Below, one piece after another: positions 1 to 12,100 of a stretch of 64,000 bases of DNA (within the stretch, counting starts at the first letter, position 1; the number at the start of each line of letters is the position of its first letter). Under the pieces are notes generated by a model. It was not told the DNA's origin. It did no database searches and saw nothing but the letters and a program-made list of their open reading frames with translations. The stretch is from Chaetorhynchus papuensis. Lineage: Eukaryota; Chordata; Aves; Passeriformes; Rhipiduridae. Position numbers and translations under genes: made by a program. Where the stretch lies: NCBI GenBank assembly GCA_013396525.1, contig VWYX01000011.1, forward strand, positions 605,753 to 669,752, written 5' to 3'.

Positions 1-152
1 GGCTGACAACCAGTACCCCCAAGTCTCCTTCTGCCTGGGCACTGTCCAGCCACTCTGCCCCCAGCCTATAGTGTTGCAGGGGGTTATTGTGGCCAAAATG
101 CAGGACTTGGCACTTGGATTTATTAAACTTCATCCCATTGGACTGCAATGCC
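1..152 (-). mobile_element. CR1 LINE fragment, ORF2 reverse-transcriptase region
   Basis: Read on the minus strand, this stretch translates into a recognisable C-terminal part of the CR1 ORF2 protein (thumb side of the reverse transcriptase). The pieces GMKFNKSKCQVLHF, then GHNNPLQHYRLGAEWLDSA, then GDLGVLV appear in the order expected for CR1. The copy runs off the left edge, so its true length is unknown. It is an isolated fragment with no start or 3' tail visible, so it is a dead remnant. The family assignment rests on my memory of the CR1 ORF2 consensus; the subfamily is not determined. Confidence 0.85.
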
Positions 153-3100
153 AAGTCCCACGCAGTGGCAGGCACGGCAGAGATGTTGTTCAGCAGCAGA
201 ACATGGAGGCCTCAGGAAATGGTCCCTGGCAAAGGCGTTGTTTAATGTGGATGATGGAGGAAGCTCAATGGAAAACATTTATCAGGAGCTTCCGTGCAGA
301 GAGGAGATCAGTTGTAGGGAAAAATGCGAGTATTACTCAGCAGGCCAAGGGCAAAGGAAATAGGAAATGGGCTAGAGAGTTCTCTGAAATAATCTGTCAC
401 TGAAATGTGAGAAAACAGACTCGTGTCCTGCCTATCCTACTGTTTTAAAGCCTTCCCCAAGTCAAGATCCTTCTGCAGCATTGTGCCATTATCCGAAAGT
501 TGGCTGCTTCCAACTCGAGCTCCTTCAAGGTAGGATAAAAAGCTTAATTTGGGTCTTATCTTGACACATCGTTTGCACGTTTATTATTTGAGCCTTTGGA
601 GTAACTCATAGGAAAGTCGTGAGCTTATCACGGAAACAATACATCTCAGAAATGCTGTAACCATTGACTTTGGGGCTTTTACAGCCTGCACAGAAGTGCT
701 CAGGGTTCAGCCAAAATTTTTTAGGAGTCTCAGAGGGACAGAGCACACCTCTGGGAGGGGTGTCATCTCTGAGCCTGCCAGGGCTGGGACAAGAGGTGGA
801 GCAGAGCTTTTGGGAGCTGATGCAAGGAGGAAACCTCCTCCTCATATGCAACACTGAACCTGAACAGGGATAGAAAAAGAGATCATGCTCTGAACTCTGC
901 ATTTTTAACCTGGAAAAACTCGACAGTACAGGCACTAAATCTCAAGAATGCCTTCATTACAGGTAATAAAGATGTTTTTATGAGTGAAGACGAAATAGAT
1001 GCTTATTAAAGTTTGATTATTGATGTTTTTATGATAATAGTATTGCTCAAATGAACAGAATGGTAAATCCTCACACAGAGGGGTGCACTAGCAGTCCTTC
1101 CTTCAGCCATATCTTATATTCTCCACGTTGATTAAAAAAACCCCTAACGACTTTCTCAAAGGTGAAAAAAATGATATTAGAAATCATAACTGCTGCAATG
1201 AGTGTTGCATTATCTTTTGAATTCCAGTATCCTTTAGTTCTTATTCACTAAAATATTACTGAAATTGTAGTAATTCCCTAGGTTTGACAGAAGCTTTTCA
1301 GGCTTATCTGAAAACACAGCAGGAAAGAGAGAGAAGTGCATTATATGGAATATTCACAGTGTTTAATTCCAGATACCAGCAATATGAAACAATACTCTCT
1401 AGGTGCTTCAGCAGGAAAGAGAGGCCCCTCCAGAGGGTGATTTACCAAATTAGACCCATTGTTGTGAATGGCACTCGGAAGGCTCGTGAAGTCAGGCAAA
1501 GTGAATATGTCCTGGTATCAAGAGGATATAAAAAAAATGCAAGCCAGGAGAAGAAATGCAGGAGGAAAATAATCAGTATGATTGCAACCTTGCACTCAAA
1601 CTGGGTGCTTGTCTTTGTCTGTCTGCTCTCCTGTCTCCATTGTTCACTCTCCATATCTTTTCCCTCACACCACTTTCTGTTCTAAACTACAGTACCATGT
1701 GTTCCTCACCACTTCCTTTATTTATAATGCAGATAAATAAATGACTTCATCAAAAAGGGTTCAACTAGACAGTGTACTCACATGGCTCAGTGCTTGCAAC
1801 GTTTCTGAAGCAGGCTTTAGTTTATTGTAAATGAGCAGAGGAAGTGAATCTTCTAAAGCTTCTCCTCAGTGAGGAAAAAGCAGGTTAAAGGTATCTCATT
1901 CATAAAGCTTGATAACAAGAAGAATGGTAAGATGACTGTGGCTGATGCAGAGAAATCTGACAGTAAAATAGTGCAAATGCCACAGAATTGAAGAGCAGGG
2001 CACAAGTGCAGAAGGAATTTCAACTTGGATTGGCTGAAAGAGAAAAGGACAAAGAAATGACACAGATTAGTTGGGAGATGTGATCACATCAGAAAGAGTT
2101 AAAGATATTCTCAGTGATAGAGATATTCCTGGCTTTGTTTTTATTTCTGTAATTCGTTGGGCTTCCCTTTGCAACACTGGGGGGACTGGGAGCAGTTCCA
2201 GTTGCTGGAGCTCTGGGCACTCAGAGATCCTGCCAGGAGCAGATGCTCAGTGCTGGGCTGGGCACCCCTGGCTCCGGGACACGCACCCCGAGGCAGCTCA
2301 AGGGCAGAGCTGAGAGCCCCCAGCCCTGCCCCTGCCCCCTGCCCACACTGGGGCTGCCCAGAGCACTGCACTGGCTGCTTTTCCAGCTCCTTTTCCTTTG
2401 GAAGGAAAGCTGAGTGCACAGTGGAGCAGGGCACCTCGCAGCCCCTTCCTGCAGGGAAGCAGGATGCAGACACAAGGCTGGAGAGCACCACGGGGAGACA
2501 CTGCCTCAAGGGCTGCTCTGAAGCTCAGATTCAGCAAGAGATGCCATCACGTGCCACAGCTCTGTTGTGAATGAAAAGGATGAATGAAAAGGATGCTGAA
2601 GTAATTTTTACACTGCGCTTTTTATTTTTATTGGACAAGTCAAGTGGCTTGGCAGTGAAGAAGGAGTTAAAATGGGGAGAAGCTGTATGCATGAAGAAAA
2701 TAATCCAGTTTCTACTGAGATTTATGGCTTTTCTATATAATTAGATAGTTCTGCCCTTTTTTTAAGCACTGGCTTACGTTAAAGCTCTGTAGGCAGTGAT
2801 GACAGCTGACTGACTGTACATCTGCCTGCGTGAAGTGAGAGATCAGATCCAGGGAGATTTCTTTAGGGGAGTTCATTTCAGAAACCTCCACCACCTTGCT
2901 GGCAGCATCAATAAAAAGCACTGCTCTTGCCGAATTTGCTTATGCAGTAGAGCTGATCCCCACTGGAGCACATTTGGAGAATAAGTTTGGGAATATCACG
3001 GGGAGGAGGAAGTTTGCAATCCTCTTGCTCTTCCTGTAAATTTTGCACGGATATTTAGAAGATTTAGATTCAATTGTAGAACAACCCATCTGGTTAATTT

Positions 3101-4954
3101 TTTTTAAGCAGTTCATGATTGCTACTAATAAGTGTTGATAGACATATTGTCTACTGAAAAACAGCCAACATATTTATTGCTTTTTAATCCTAGAATCAAG
3201 AGATTTAACTGTTTTTGTTAAAATCTGAACAATTTCAGACTGCAGCAAGAACACATTGCCTTCACTCACACTGTCAAAAACTTACCAAAGAAAAAATACC
3301 CCCCAGAAAACTCTGCATTGAGCAAGATAATGCATCATTTTAGGCATTATTTTTACAAACCATGTCTAATAAATATTCTGAACTCACAGGAGCATACTCT
3401 GGGGCACGAAAACAAGGACTGATGACTCTTGAGCAATTGACCATTTTCCATTTGGAAACTGTTGTTAACACAGCTACAGCCATGCAAAGCAAGGTTCCTT
3501 AACACTCTCTTCTGATGAGACATAATTGGTATCAGGCTATATGGGACACACTGTAATACAGAACATAAAAACACTCTCTGTAAATAGGATAAAAACAGGC
3601 AGTGATGCCAGTATATGTGAAACAGCTGAATCCACAGATGCCCTTTTTAGAGAACAAAAACCAACTTACTGTGGGGCACAGAAAAGGTGAGTCATCCTTA
3701 TCTATTACATACATGTGTGAGAATATATAGCTGTTATGAAATTATTATAAATATATAAGTTATTACAAAATGTTTGCAGTACCAATTTGGCCTCAGAACA
3801 CACCAGGATAAAATAATCTTTATGGTCAGTACGTGTTCAGCACCAGTACTCAAAAGTTTGATGCAATGACTTCAAGTCAAGGCAGGATTTAATTGCTTGA
3901 CTACAACATCAAAAATAAAACTGCATAATTTGAAGTGTGCAACACTTGAATGTTTTGCTCAGAAAAGGAGCAGGACTGTCTGCTTCTGTTTCACTTAAGA
4001 AAATGTGAAATCTTTACATAAAACCTTGTTTACTACATGTTGGATAATTAGCTTGTCAAATATTAAGACAGTGTCAGTTCTGTTCCATTAGCTAGCTGAA
4101 GATACTATAAATTACATGGAAAATGTCCAAGGAATAATAATATCAAGGAACACCACCCCCTGGAGGAGTTTTGGTGGTGTTTTTTTCCCTCTCTCTCGCT
4201 ACATATCCTTTGCAGAGAATTTTTAGACAGAAAGGTCCCCAAATTTAGCCCACAGACTGGAGTGCAAACACCCAGAAGGGGAGATCAGCCCCATCAAAGT
4301 CTGCGTGTCATATTCTATTTACAGCCAGACCCGGGTGTGTGAGGGTTGGTACGACATGATGCACACGAGGCTCGCTGAGCAAGGTCAGGGGGATGGAAGG
4401 GCTGGCACCCCTCTCCCTTCCCCTCCCACAGCACATGGACACACATCTGCCAGAGCAGCAGAGCCTGCCCGCTGCTCCCTGTATGCAAATGCAGCTTAGC
4501 GCCTTCTCCCAAGCGCTCCCGAGTGCTCTCCACAAATAACTGCACCAAAAATAACCCGCAAAAATATGCACCAGGAAAAAAGTCAGCGTCTCAAGGCAGC
4601 CGGCTGCTTGGTTCTGGTGAAGCCCTAGGAGTTCTCAAACAGCAGGCTTACTCTGAACTGAGCAGTGGGATAATTTTGCTCTGTAACTCCATCCAAAGAC
4701 GGCCGGATCGACACAAATAAAATCAGGAAACAAAGCATGATTAAAGGTTACTGCATTTTTAAGGCTCTTTGCAAATTTTACTGTTAAAAAATGCCAGTAT
4801 TCATAAACGAGTGGATTCAAAAGTCACTGAGAAAGGGATAAACCCCATTAATTGCAGCAATTCTGTGGGTCCTTTTGGAGTAAACCTTTTGGATTTTGGG
4901 GTAAACCTGGATTGTCTCTGTCTACTTCATGGATCTTTGCAATTACAAGTGTAA
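153..4954. other. Gene-free stretch with a GC-rich patch
   Basis: I see no supported gene here. Open frames are short and shadow each other. A GC-rich patch at about 2160-2545 produces overlapping frames on both strands, none with a recognisable domain, which is what base composition alone would give. A perfect 13-base tandem duplication (TGAATGAAAAGGA) lies at 2568-2593. The rest is AT-rich unique-looking DNA. Confidence 0.6.
2568..2593. repeat. Perfect 13-bp tandem duplication
   Basis: Two adjacent identical copies of TGAATGAAAAGGA. It is a small local duplication, probably from replication slippage, with no sign of function. Confidence 0.85.
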
Positions 4955-5030
4955 CAATCCAGGCTGGGGACATCCTCTGGAGGTCCCAGCCCATCTAGCC
5001 CAACCTTCCTGTTGGAGGCAGGGTCAACTA
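4955..5030 (-). mobile_element. CR1 3'-end fragment
   Basis: The order of short matches (GGAGGTCCCAGCCCATCTAG, then CCAACCTTCCTG, then GGCAGGGTCAAC) follows the reverse complement of the CR1 3' untranslated region. There the consensus has a GGAGGTC block, a CCAACC block and a CAGGGTCA block. The copy is short and diverged, and I see no 3' terminal octamers. Confidence 0.6.
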
Positions 5031-8000
5031 TGAAACAGTTGGCAGTTAAAATTAAATTCTTATAAAATAAAATATACAAAGATTTATAACAGCAGAAAGA
5101 TGATACCCCAATAAATACTTCCATATCAGATTTTCAATTAACAACATTTAATAATCATTGGCACACATTTACCAAAATTAGGGACAAGAATGTTTTCTTT
5201 AAAAAGATTGATTTTTTTTTTCTATTTATTCCTACTTTCCCCAGTATAAGAATTGGGAACCAACAGTCGACCTGGTTTGCAGTCTTTTATAGGAAAGCAA
5301 TGTAGAAAGCAATGCTCTCACATTGGAATAGAAAATTGTATCTGTTCATGACTGATCCAGACACATTTCCACAGAGTCTGGTCTAGCAATAATGGAGAAA
5401 ACAGCTCTAAAATATCACACTCTGGATGTGGGCTGAAAAGACTGACAGAAGTCTCTAGCAGAGGGAAATGTTCTCTCTGTTCTTTGAACTACCTCAGACC
5501 ACGCATTTGGGGGAGCAAAACAGTTTGTGACTCCCACTGACAACCTGGCCCACGAGGATTTGGTGTGGCTTTGCTGTCTGACAGGGTGAGGTACAAAGGA
5601 ATGCCAACGCCTCCCAAAATCCAAAGAGAAAAGCAAACTGCAAGGCAGATAATATTTCAGCTTTTAGTTTAAGGGATTTAAGGATCTTAACCTTATAAAA
5701 CTGTTTTTTAAAAAATCTAATACTAAAAACTGTAATTATAATTCCAATGCTCTCTTTCTGTTCCAGTCTTTGCTTTTTTCCCCTGTGCCTACTGTTCATG
5801 CTGTCAACACTTGTCTGGTTCATTTTGGTGTCTGAGAACTCTTAGAATTACAAAATAAATGTACTGTATCAAAAAGCTTGAGCCATGGAGTCTTGTACAA
5901 CAGCTTGTATTACACTCCATCAAAATGGGAGAGAATATGTGACACTGTTATCAGCTTGTGAGAGCTGATATCACACACAGAAAGGCTCCAGAGATACCAG
6001 GAGAGGATTGAAGCTGCTCCTGTAATCCAGCAAGCAAAGTGTGTGCTGTGGGTCAGGAAGCAGGGAGCAGTGACAGGCAGAGGTAATGGTGTAGAGCAGA
6101 GCAGATAACCCACAGCAGATCAATAATCTGTGGTGGCTGTCAGAGCTTTTGCACCTGTGAGGAGAAACTCTGCAATTAATTTGAAATATGATTAGATCCT
6201 GTCCCCATTTCTGCTCTTGTTTTGGAAGGCACAATGACAAAGTATCTTTTGAAAAAAATTAGATGATTTTCCCATATGTCACTTTGGGATGTTGGCTTCA
6301 TCCATCTGTCCATAAGTCACCAAAATGCTTTTTTCAGTTTTTGTACATGTCCATTCAGTGGGGTTTGGCTTAAACACGTTCCAGCGCCTCGTGGGGTGAA
6401 AATCATAAGGATGCATCTATTTATTTCTTTTGCCCTAACTGGTTAGATTATTTCCTTTTTCTCAGAGTCTCCCTAACTACTCTTCATTCAGACTTTACAC
6501 AAACTCTTTCCACTCCACTGGCTCAGAACCTTGTCATCCCAAATCCCTCAGGACATCACTTCCCTGAGCACGCCTGGCTGTAGTGCTGTCACACCTTTCA
6601 TTTTACTGCCTTTCCCTGTTTTCCTGCCTCATTCTCTCCATCAGCCCTGCAAAATCCTTCCTCCTGTCTAGCTGCTCCTCAGTGGGGACGAGCAGCTGGC
6701 AGAGGAGCAGAGCCAGGACAGAAACCCCACATTTTCTGCACCTTTTACAGTTTTACAAACCCCTGGCCATAGTAAAGCTTTTGGTGTGGCTGAAGTGAAT
6801 GTGGAGTGATTGGCAATGAGCTGTGAACTGTGACAGTCCTGGGAAGAAGAAACGCTGTAAAGTTGAACAGAGGTAGAAAAGACATAAGAGGTAATTCTTA
6901 CACAACCCTAGAATATGTCTGAAGGCTTTTTTTGAAATATGGTTTCAGTAAATTTCTCAGTAAATTCTGTTCTTTGCTGACAGCAATATTTTTATCGTTT
7001 GGAGCACAGCATTTATTATCCATCTTTTACTCAGTTATTCAGAGTTAGTTATTATTATTATGAGTTATCCTAAGTTATTCATATTTGGATGTTTATTCAT
7101 CTTGTATGGATTAGAGTCTTTTGCTAAGTGTTAATTAAGAATTTGAATATATCACTTAGTTTCCAAAGCAGATATCCAGTACAAAACCTCTCCTAAAGAA
7201 AGGAAAATCTGCCTGGTTTTAAAGAATAGCAGATCAAAGCTGCCTGAGAAAAGGAATGGTGTCTTGTTAGAGAACTAGGATTGCTTTCCAAAGGCCAGTC
7301 TTAATCCTTTCATATAATATTCATACATGGAAGTAAACTCAGGTCATGCTTCAAATAACTTATTTCAGAAATTAAGTCCTGAAGTCTAACTTGACTATTT
7401 GCCTAAAAATAGTAAACACGTGACCACAAAAAGCTTAAAGCTGAATTCCTTTAAACCCTAATGCATTTTGGAGTATTATTTGAGGAGGTCAAAAAAGAAG
7501 GCCATGAGAATGAATTCATTATTGCTGATATAGTTTGATGACAGATATGTTTTAATACACCAAGTTCAAATTATTTTTGAACGTGACTTTAAAGCACCAG
7601 AAAAGCTGTGCACAGGTTGAGATCTCTGGCTGTACAAAGGACACGGGCTCATTTATTTGGTGACAAACATCTTCAAGGCTTACACAGAAGGACAGAACTG
7701 GAACTGGACAGCACTGGTAAAACTGGAAAACATGGGAAATAAAACTTCTACCTCTCCCTCTCCCTTTCGAGTAACATAAAATCTCCTCCTCAGCGAGGGA
7801 TCGAATACATGAGACAGGCCGTGATGTAACCTGCTGAAGTCACTAAGTGCTTTAACAGCAAGTTAGGAATTCCTGGATCCTGGATACCTATTCTCATCCT
7901 AAAACTGTTTTGTTAAGCCATTAGCTTTGTACAATCAAAGTCAGACAAATTTACAGCAATTGAAAAATGATAAAAATACAGCTGAGTTGCCTTATTCACC

Positions 8001-8941
8001 AAAAGAAGTAGAAGGAATCTATTTTATACCGAATTTACTTCCTTGTTATAATTTAGTGTTTGGAAACATCTTCATAAAGAAGATTTAAGTTCTGTATTGC
8101 TTAAATAGACACTGAAAATGATTTTGCTGGTATCCCTTACTGAACAGCTGAAAGAGAATTAACTTCCAAGAGGAATCAAACAGTTGGAGGCCTTATTTGA
8201 AAATCTAAGAAATAAGAAATCAATCATTCAAGGAACCATTTTCTCTCCATGTAAACATCTCAATGATACTTCTTTCAAATCTATTTTGTTTGAAGAAGTA
8301 TTTCCTAGATAAGAAATAATTACTTGTCTTTCATCTGTTTGGTTCATCTGCTCCTTCAGTTAATTTCTCCTTCAGCATTTCAATTGACTGCCAGTGCTCT
8401 TCCTGCTGAGGGAAGAATTAAGTCAGAAGAGATTTGTTAATGTTATAACTATATTTTAAGAGGTACCAGTAGGTTTGTTATTAGTATCATGCTGTAACAG
8501 GAAAAGGGCTAGCTTATGTTTGAAGGGTTTGGAAAACTGGTTGTTTAGAAACAAAAAATGTAATGTCTTCATGACACACAAGAAACACAAGACCCAGGAA
8601 ACAGCAGCACATTTGTGAAGCCATTACTGGGTGTCCCATGTTTCCCCTCATCCCATCCCTGCCCTGCTCAGAGGGTTCATTACCATCACTCAGAATCAAT
8701 GCCTCAGCTCTGCCGAGCTCACAGCACAATGTGCTGCACACCGGGCTCTGTGAGCAGCCGGTGGCTGGGAAAGCAAACCCAACCCTTCAGCAGCTCATGG
8801 CTTGTAGTTGCTGAAAGGGCTTCAGCAGTGAATTTCTTCAGCTCTCTAGTATTTCGTGACAACTCCGTCTTTCCCATGCAAGCTAACTAAAACAAAGTTA
8901 CCAGTGTGTAAATATCCACACCTGCCCTTGTTTTGCCGGAT
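5031..8941. other. Gene-free AT-rich stretch
   Basis: No gene, RNA gene or clear repeat could be supported. Only short unrelated frames are open. An ATT-rich patch around 7030-7080 is low complexity. Confidence 0.55.
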
Positions 8942-9188
8942 TGTTATGGGTTCAACTAGAAAAACACTTGGGAACGGACGTGTTAGAGTTGGGACAATAC
9001 CCTCGAGGGGTGGATGGCCAGAGAACCAATTACTTTAAGCCATTGAACTCACTTTTTGCGAACTAACATATAAAAACCTCAGGAAAAAAGCCATTAAACC
9101 GGCCTTGCCAACATTTCTACCTGACCCTGGACTTGGTGTGGTTTTTCTACGTGTCTGTGCTACAGCAGCGACAGTGGCTGGGATAACA
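8942..9188 (+). mobile_element. Candidate small solo LTR of an endogenous retrovirus
   Basis: The segment begins TGTTAT and ends ATAACA, a perfect 6-base terminal inverted repeat in the TG...CA form of retroviral LTRs. Inside, a TATA box (CATATAAAAACC, about 9069) is followed roughly 25 bases later by an ATTAAA-type polyadenylation signal (about 9093). That close spacing is also seen in avian alpharetroviral LTRs. No target-site duplication is evident at these exact borders, so the limits may be wrong. No internal viral genes are present nearby. This is an inference from architecture, not from a recognised family. Confidence 0.4.
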
Positions 9189-12100
9189 AACCCAGCCCTC
9201 CAGCTGCTCCTGTTTGTGGTGCAAACACGGCCCAGCTGTGCCTCACCTAGGTCAAGGATGGGAGGCATCGACACAACAACAGTCTGAACCTCATCGTGCC
9301 CCCTGGGGACGTTTTTCCCCCAAACACGCTGCTGCCTGTGTGGAGCTGGCAGGGTTCCTGTTCCTCCCCCAGCCTGGGCTCTTTTGGAAGGCACACAGCA
9401 CGCGTGTCCCTGTTCAGCAGCTCAAGGTGCGCTGTGCTTCTCACAGCCACGGCTGCCCCAGCTCCTTCTCCCCAGAAGCTCCACAGCAGCTCCCTGACAG
9501 CTTGCTTGGGAGGATTTTTTACTTCCTCCATTTTTTTTCTAAGCAGCTTTATGGAGTTATTTCTGAACTGATGGCACTGATCTGTAACAGAGACGCTTCA
9601 AACAAAAAAGTTTAATTGGGCAGACTTTGCACCAAGATCTGATACAACAGCCTCACCACTGCGTTGGAACAAAGCACAAACCCGGCAAAAACTTCTCTGC
9701 AACCCAGTGTGCACTATTCACCTTTGATCTTGGAATAGCTCCCTCACTGTTTCTCATTTCATGGGCTAAATAAATGCCAGCCCATATGCCCACGAGATGA
9801 GTGCCCAGAGAGAGCCCCAGTGTTGGAATAAAAACTATTTATCAGAGAGCAAAAAACCTGTTCCCTGGACCATGTTTTCGTCACCTCTCCATTTTGGTAC
9901 AAAAAAAGTCCAAAACCTCTGTGCCTGGTGAATGGGAAAGGGCATGACAAGCACAATAAAGAGGTCTGTGAGCACAGGGCTGCTGCCGGAATGGGAATTG
10001 GTTCTGACTGGAAATTTTAAGTATTTCTTGAACAAGGTCCATACAAAAATTTTCCATTTGAAAATACCAAGCCACGAGCTACAAATCCTATTCCCTTCTA
10101 AAGAATCTAACGACAGCAGTGACCACAATGATCATCCTGCAATCGGCTGAAATTGGATCTCTTTACACCACACAACAGACAAATGGTTTGCAACAGCAGT
10201 GTTATTTCTAACCCCCCTTCCTAATTTACATAAAGAAATTAATATTCTGAAAGAATAGTCTCTGGTGTATTGGTGGGAATATAATTAACAAAATCAAGAC
10301 AGTGTTTACATAAGTATTTGTTTTGATAAACAACAAACTGTGCTCAAGACAATTTTTGGGTATAAATTGGTATTTGTTTCTTTTATGGGTGGCATGAGTT
10401 GGCCTAAAAGCTTGATTTTCATTCAGGATTTTAATTACAGCCATAGCAACAAATGCTTGCAAATTCTGACAATAGCTGTTGAGTTTTTTAGTCTTAATCA
10501 CTCTTCACTCACTGTGGGGAATATATTTTTTAAAGTATTTATTGCTTAAGCAGCAATTCACCCTGGAGTACAGGACATCCATCAGGAAGGTCGATAAAAT
10601 CTCAGCCCTAGGGGGTTTGGCCAGGGCTGACTAGCATATAAACCACAGATGATGCTCAGAACCTGAGCTAAAAACAAAATTTAACTTTAAAAACTCTCGG
10701 GGTAAAAACACTGCCTCTAAAATCCTGTCTGCTTTTAGCTCTGTGGGGTTTCTATTCCTGAAAAGCAACAAAAGGCTCTCATTTTCTCAGACAAACCCAC
10801 AGAAATGTGTCACAGCCATGACTCTTTTTGGGTCCTTTAAAGGGCTTTTTTAGGTTGGCATCTATAATGATAATAATTTTCATTACTGTTTGTTCTATAT
10901 TAAAAACTGCCGAAGTTTAACAGTCTCTACTTAAAGTACATTCATAATTTATTTTCTACCACTTGATACATTTTAACTGTGCTTACAGCACACATCTTTG
11001 AACTCAGCTGAAAGGCATAAATAACAGGAATTCTACTGTACTCCAAACCGTTCCTTTTACCTTCCTTCTGTATCATTTGGGTTCATTGGCTGGAACAATG
11101 TCAACAGAACCACAAAACGAAGTATAAAGGCTATTTCTCGAGTCAAGGAGGGAAGGATTTAAAAAGAACCAAAGAAATCTGTGATATTTCCTTTGCTGTG
11201 TTTTGTGGGTTTTTTTAAAGTTACATATGACTCATTTCTCACTTTAATATATATTATTGAGGTTGTGCATAAACCCTTTTGCTCAATCTAATTATTTTTT
11301 TTTGCCATGGCTTACACCCAGAGATTTCAGAACTACAAGGTCAATTTTTTATACAAGAATTCAACATGTGTTTGGTTAGGGTTTTTTCGGTTGTTAAACC
11401 AACAGCTCTGCGCAGAGAAATCTGGTGTGAGTTCCTCTTTTCACTCCATAAATTCAGTCTGAAATGAGATAGAAATGTAAGACTTGCTCATTTCCCTGTG
11501 TCCTCACACTCCTTTTCATCTGTTTCATGCTGGCCTGCTCGTGGTTCTTGTTGTATTTAAGGTTACAAAGCAGTGAGTGACTGCAGAGCAGGGAGTGCCA
11601 CTGGGACAGCACCGGGGTGGGCACTGGGGGGACCCCAGAGCTTTCCTCTCTCAGTGAGCACAGTCAGAACTCAGGAAATCCTGCAAGAGCACAGCAAACA
11701 CAGCTGAACATCCCCAGGGTTAATATTTTTTGGAGGGGGATAATTTTTACATTTTCACGAGGTTACAATCACAACCCAGGTTCTCACTCCTGGGCAGGCA
11801 CACACGACTCAGAGCCCATCATTCCACCAGTGCATGACTTGACATTTCTCTGTATGGAACCTCAGGGGCCTTTTGATTGCCCAGTTGCTGAACTTTGCTG
11901 ACTTTTTGTTCAAATCTACCCTGCTTCACCGCCAGGGCCTGAGTGTGATAATCTGCTGCTCAGCATCACCAGGAAATGTTAATTTATAATTCAAGTCCTT
12001 TTCCCAGATGTTATAATTATGCTGGGCAGCAAAGTTCCAGCCTCCAGACCTTATGTAACTACTAATAAATTCCCTCAAGGTTAAAGAGGAGCTTGCCCTC

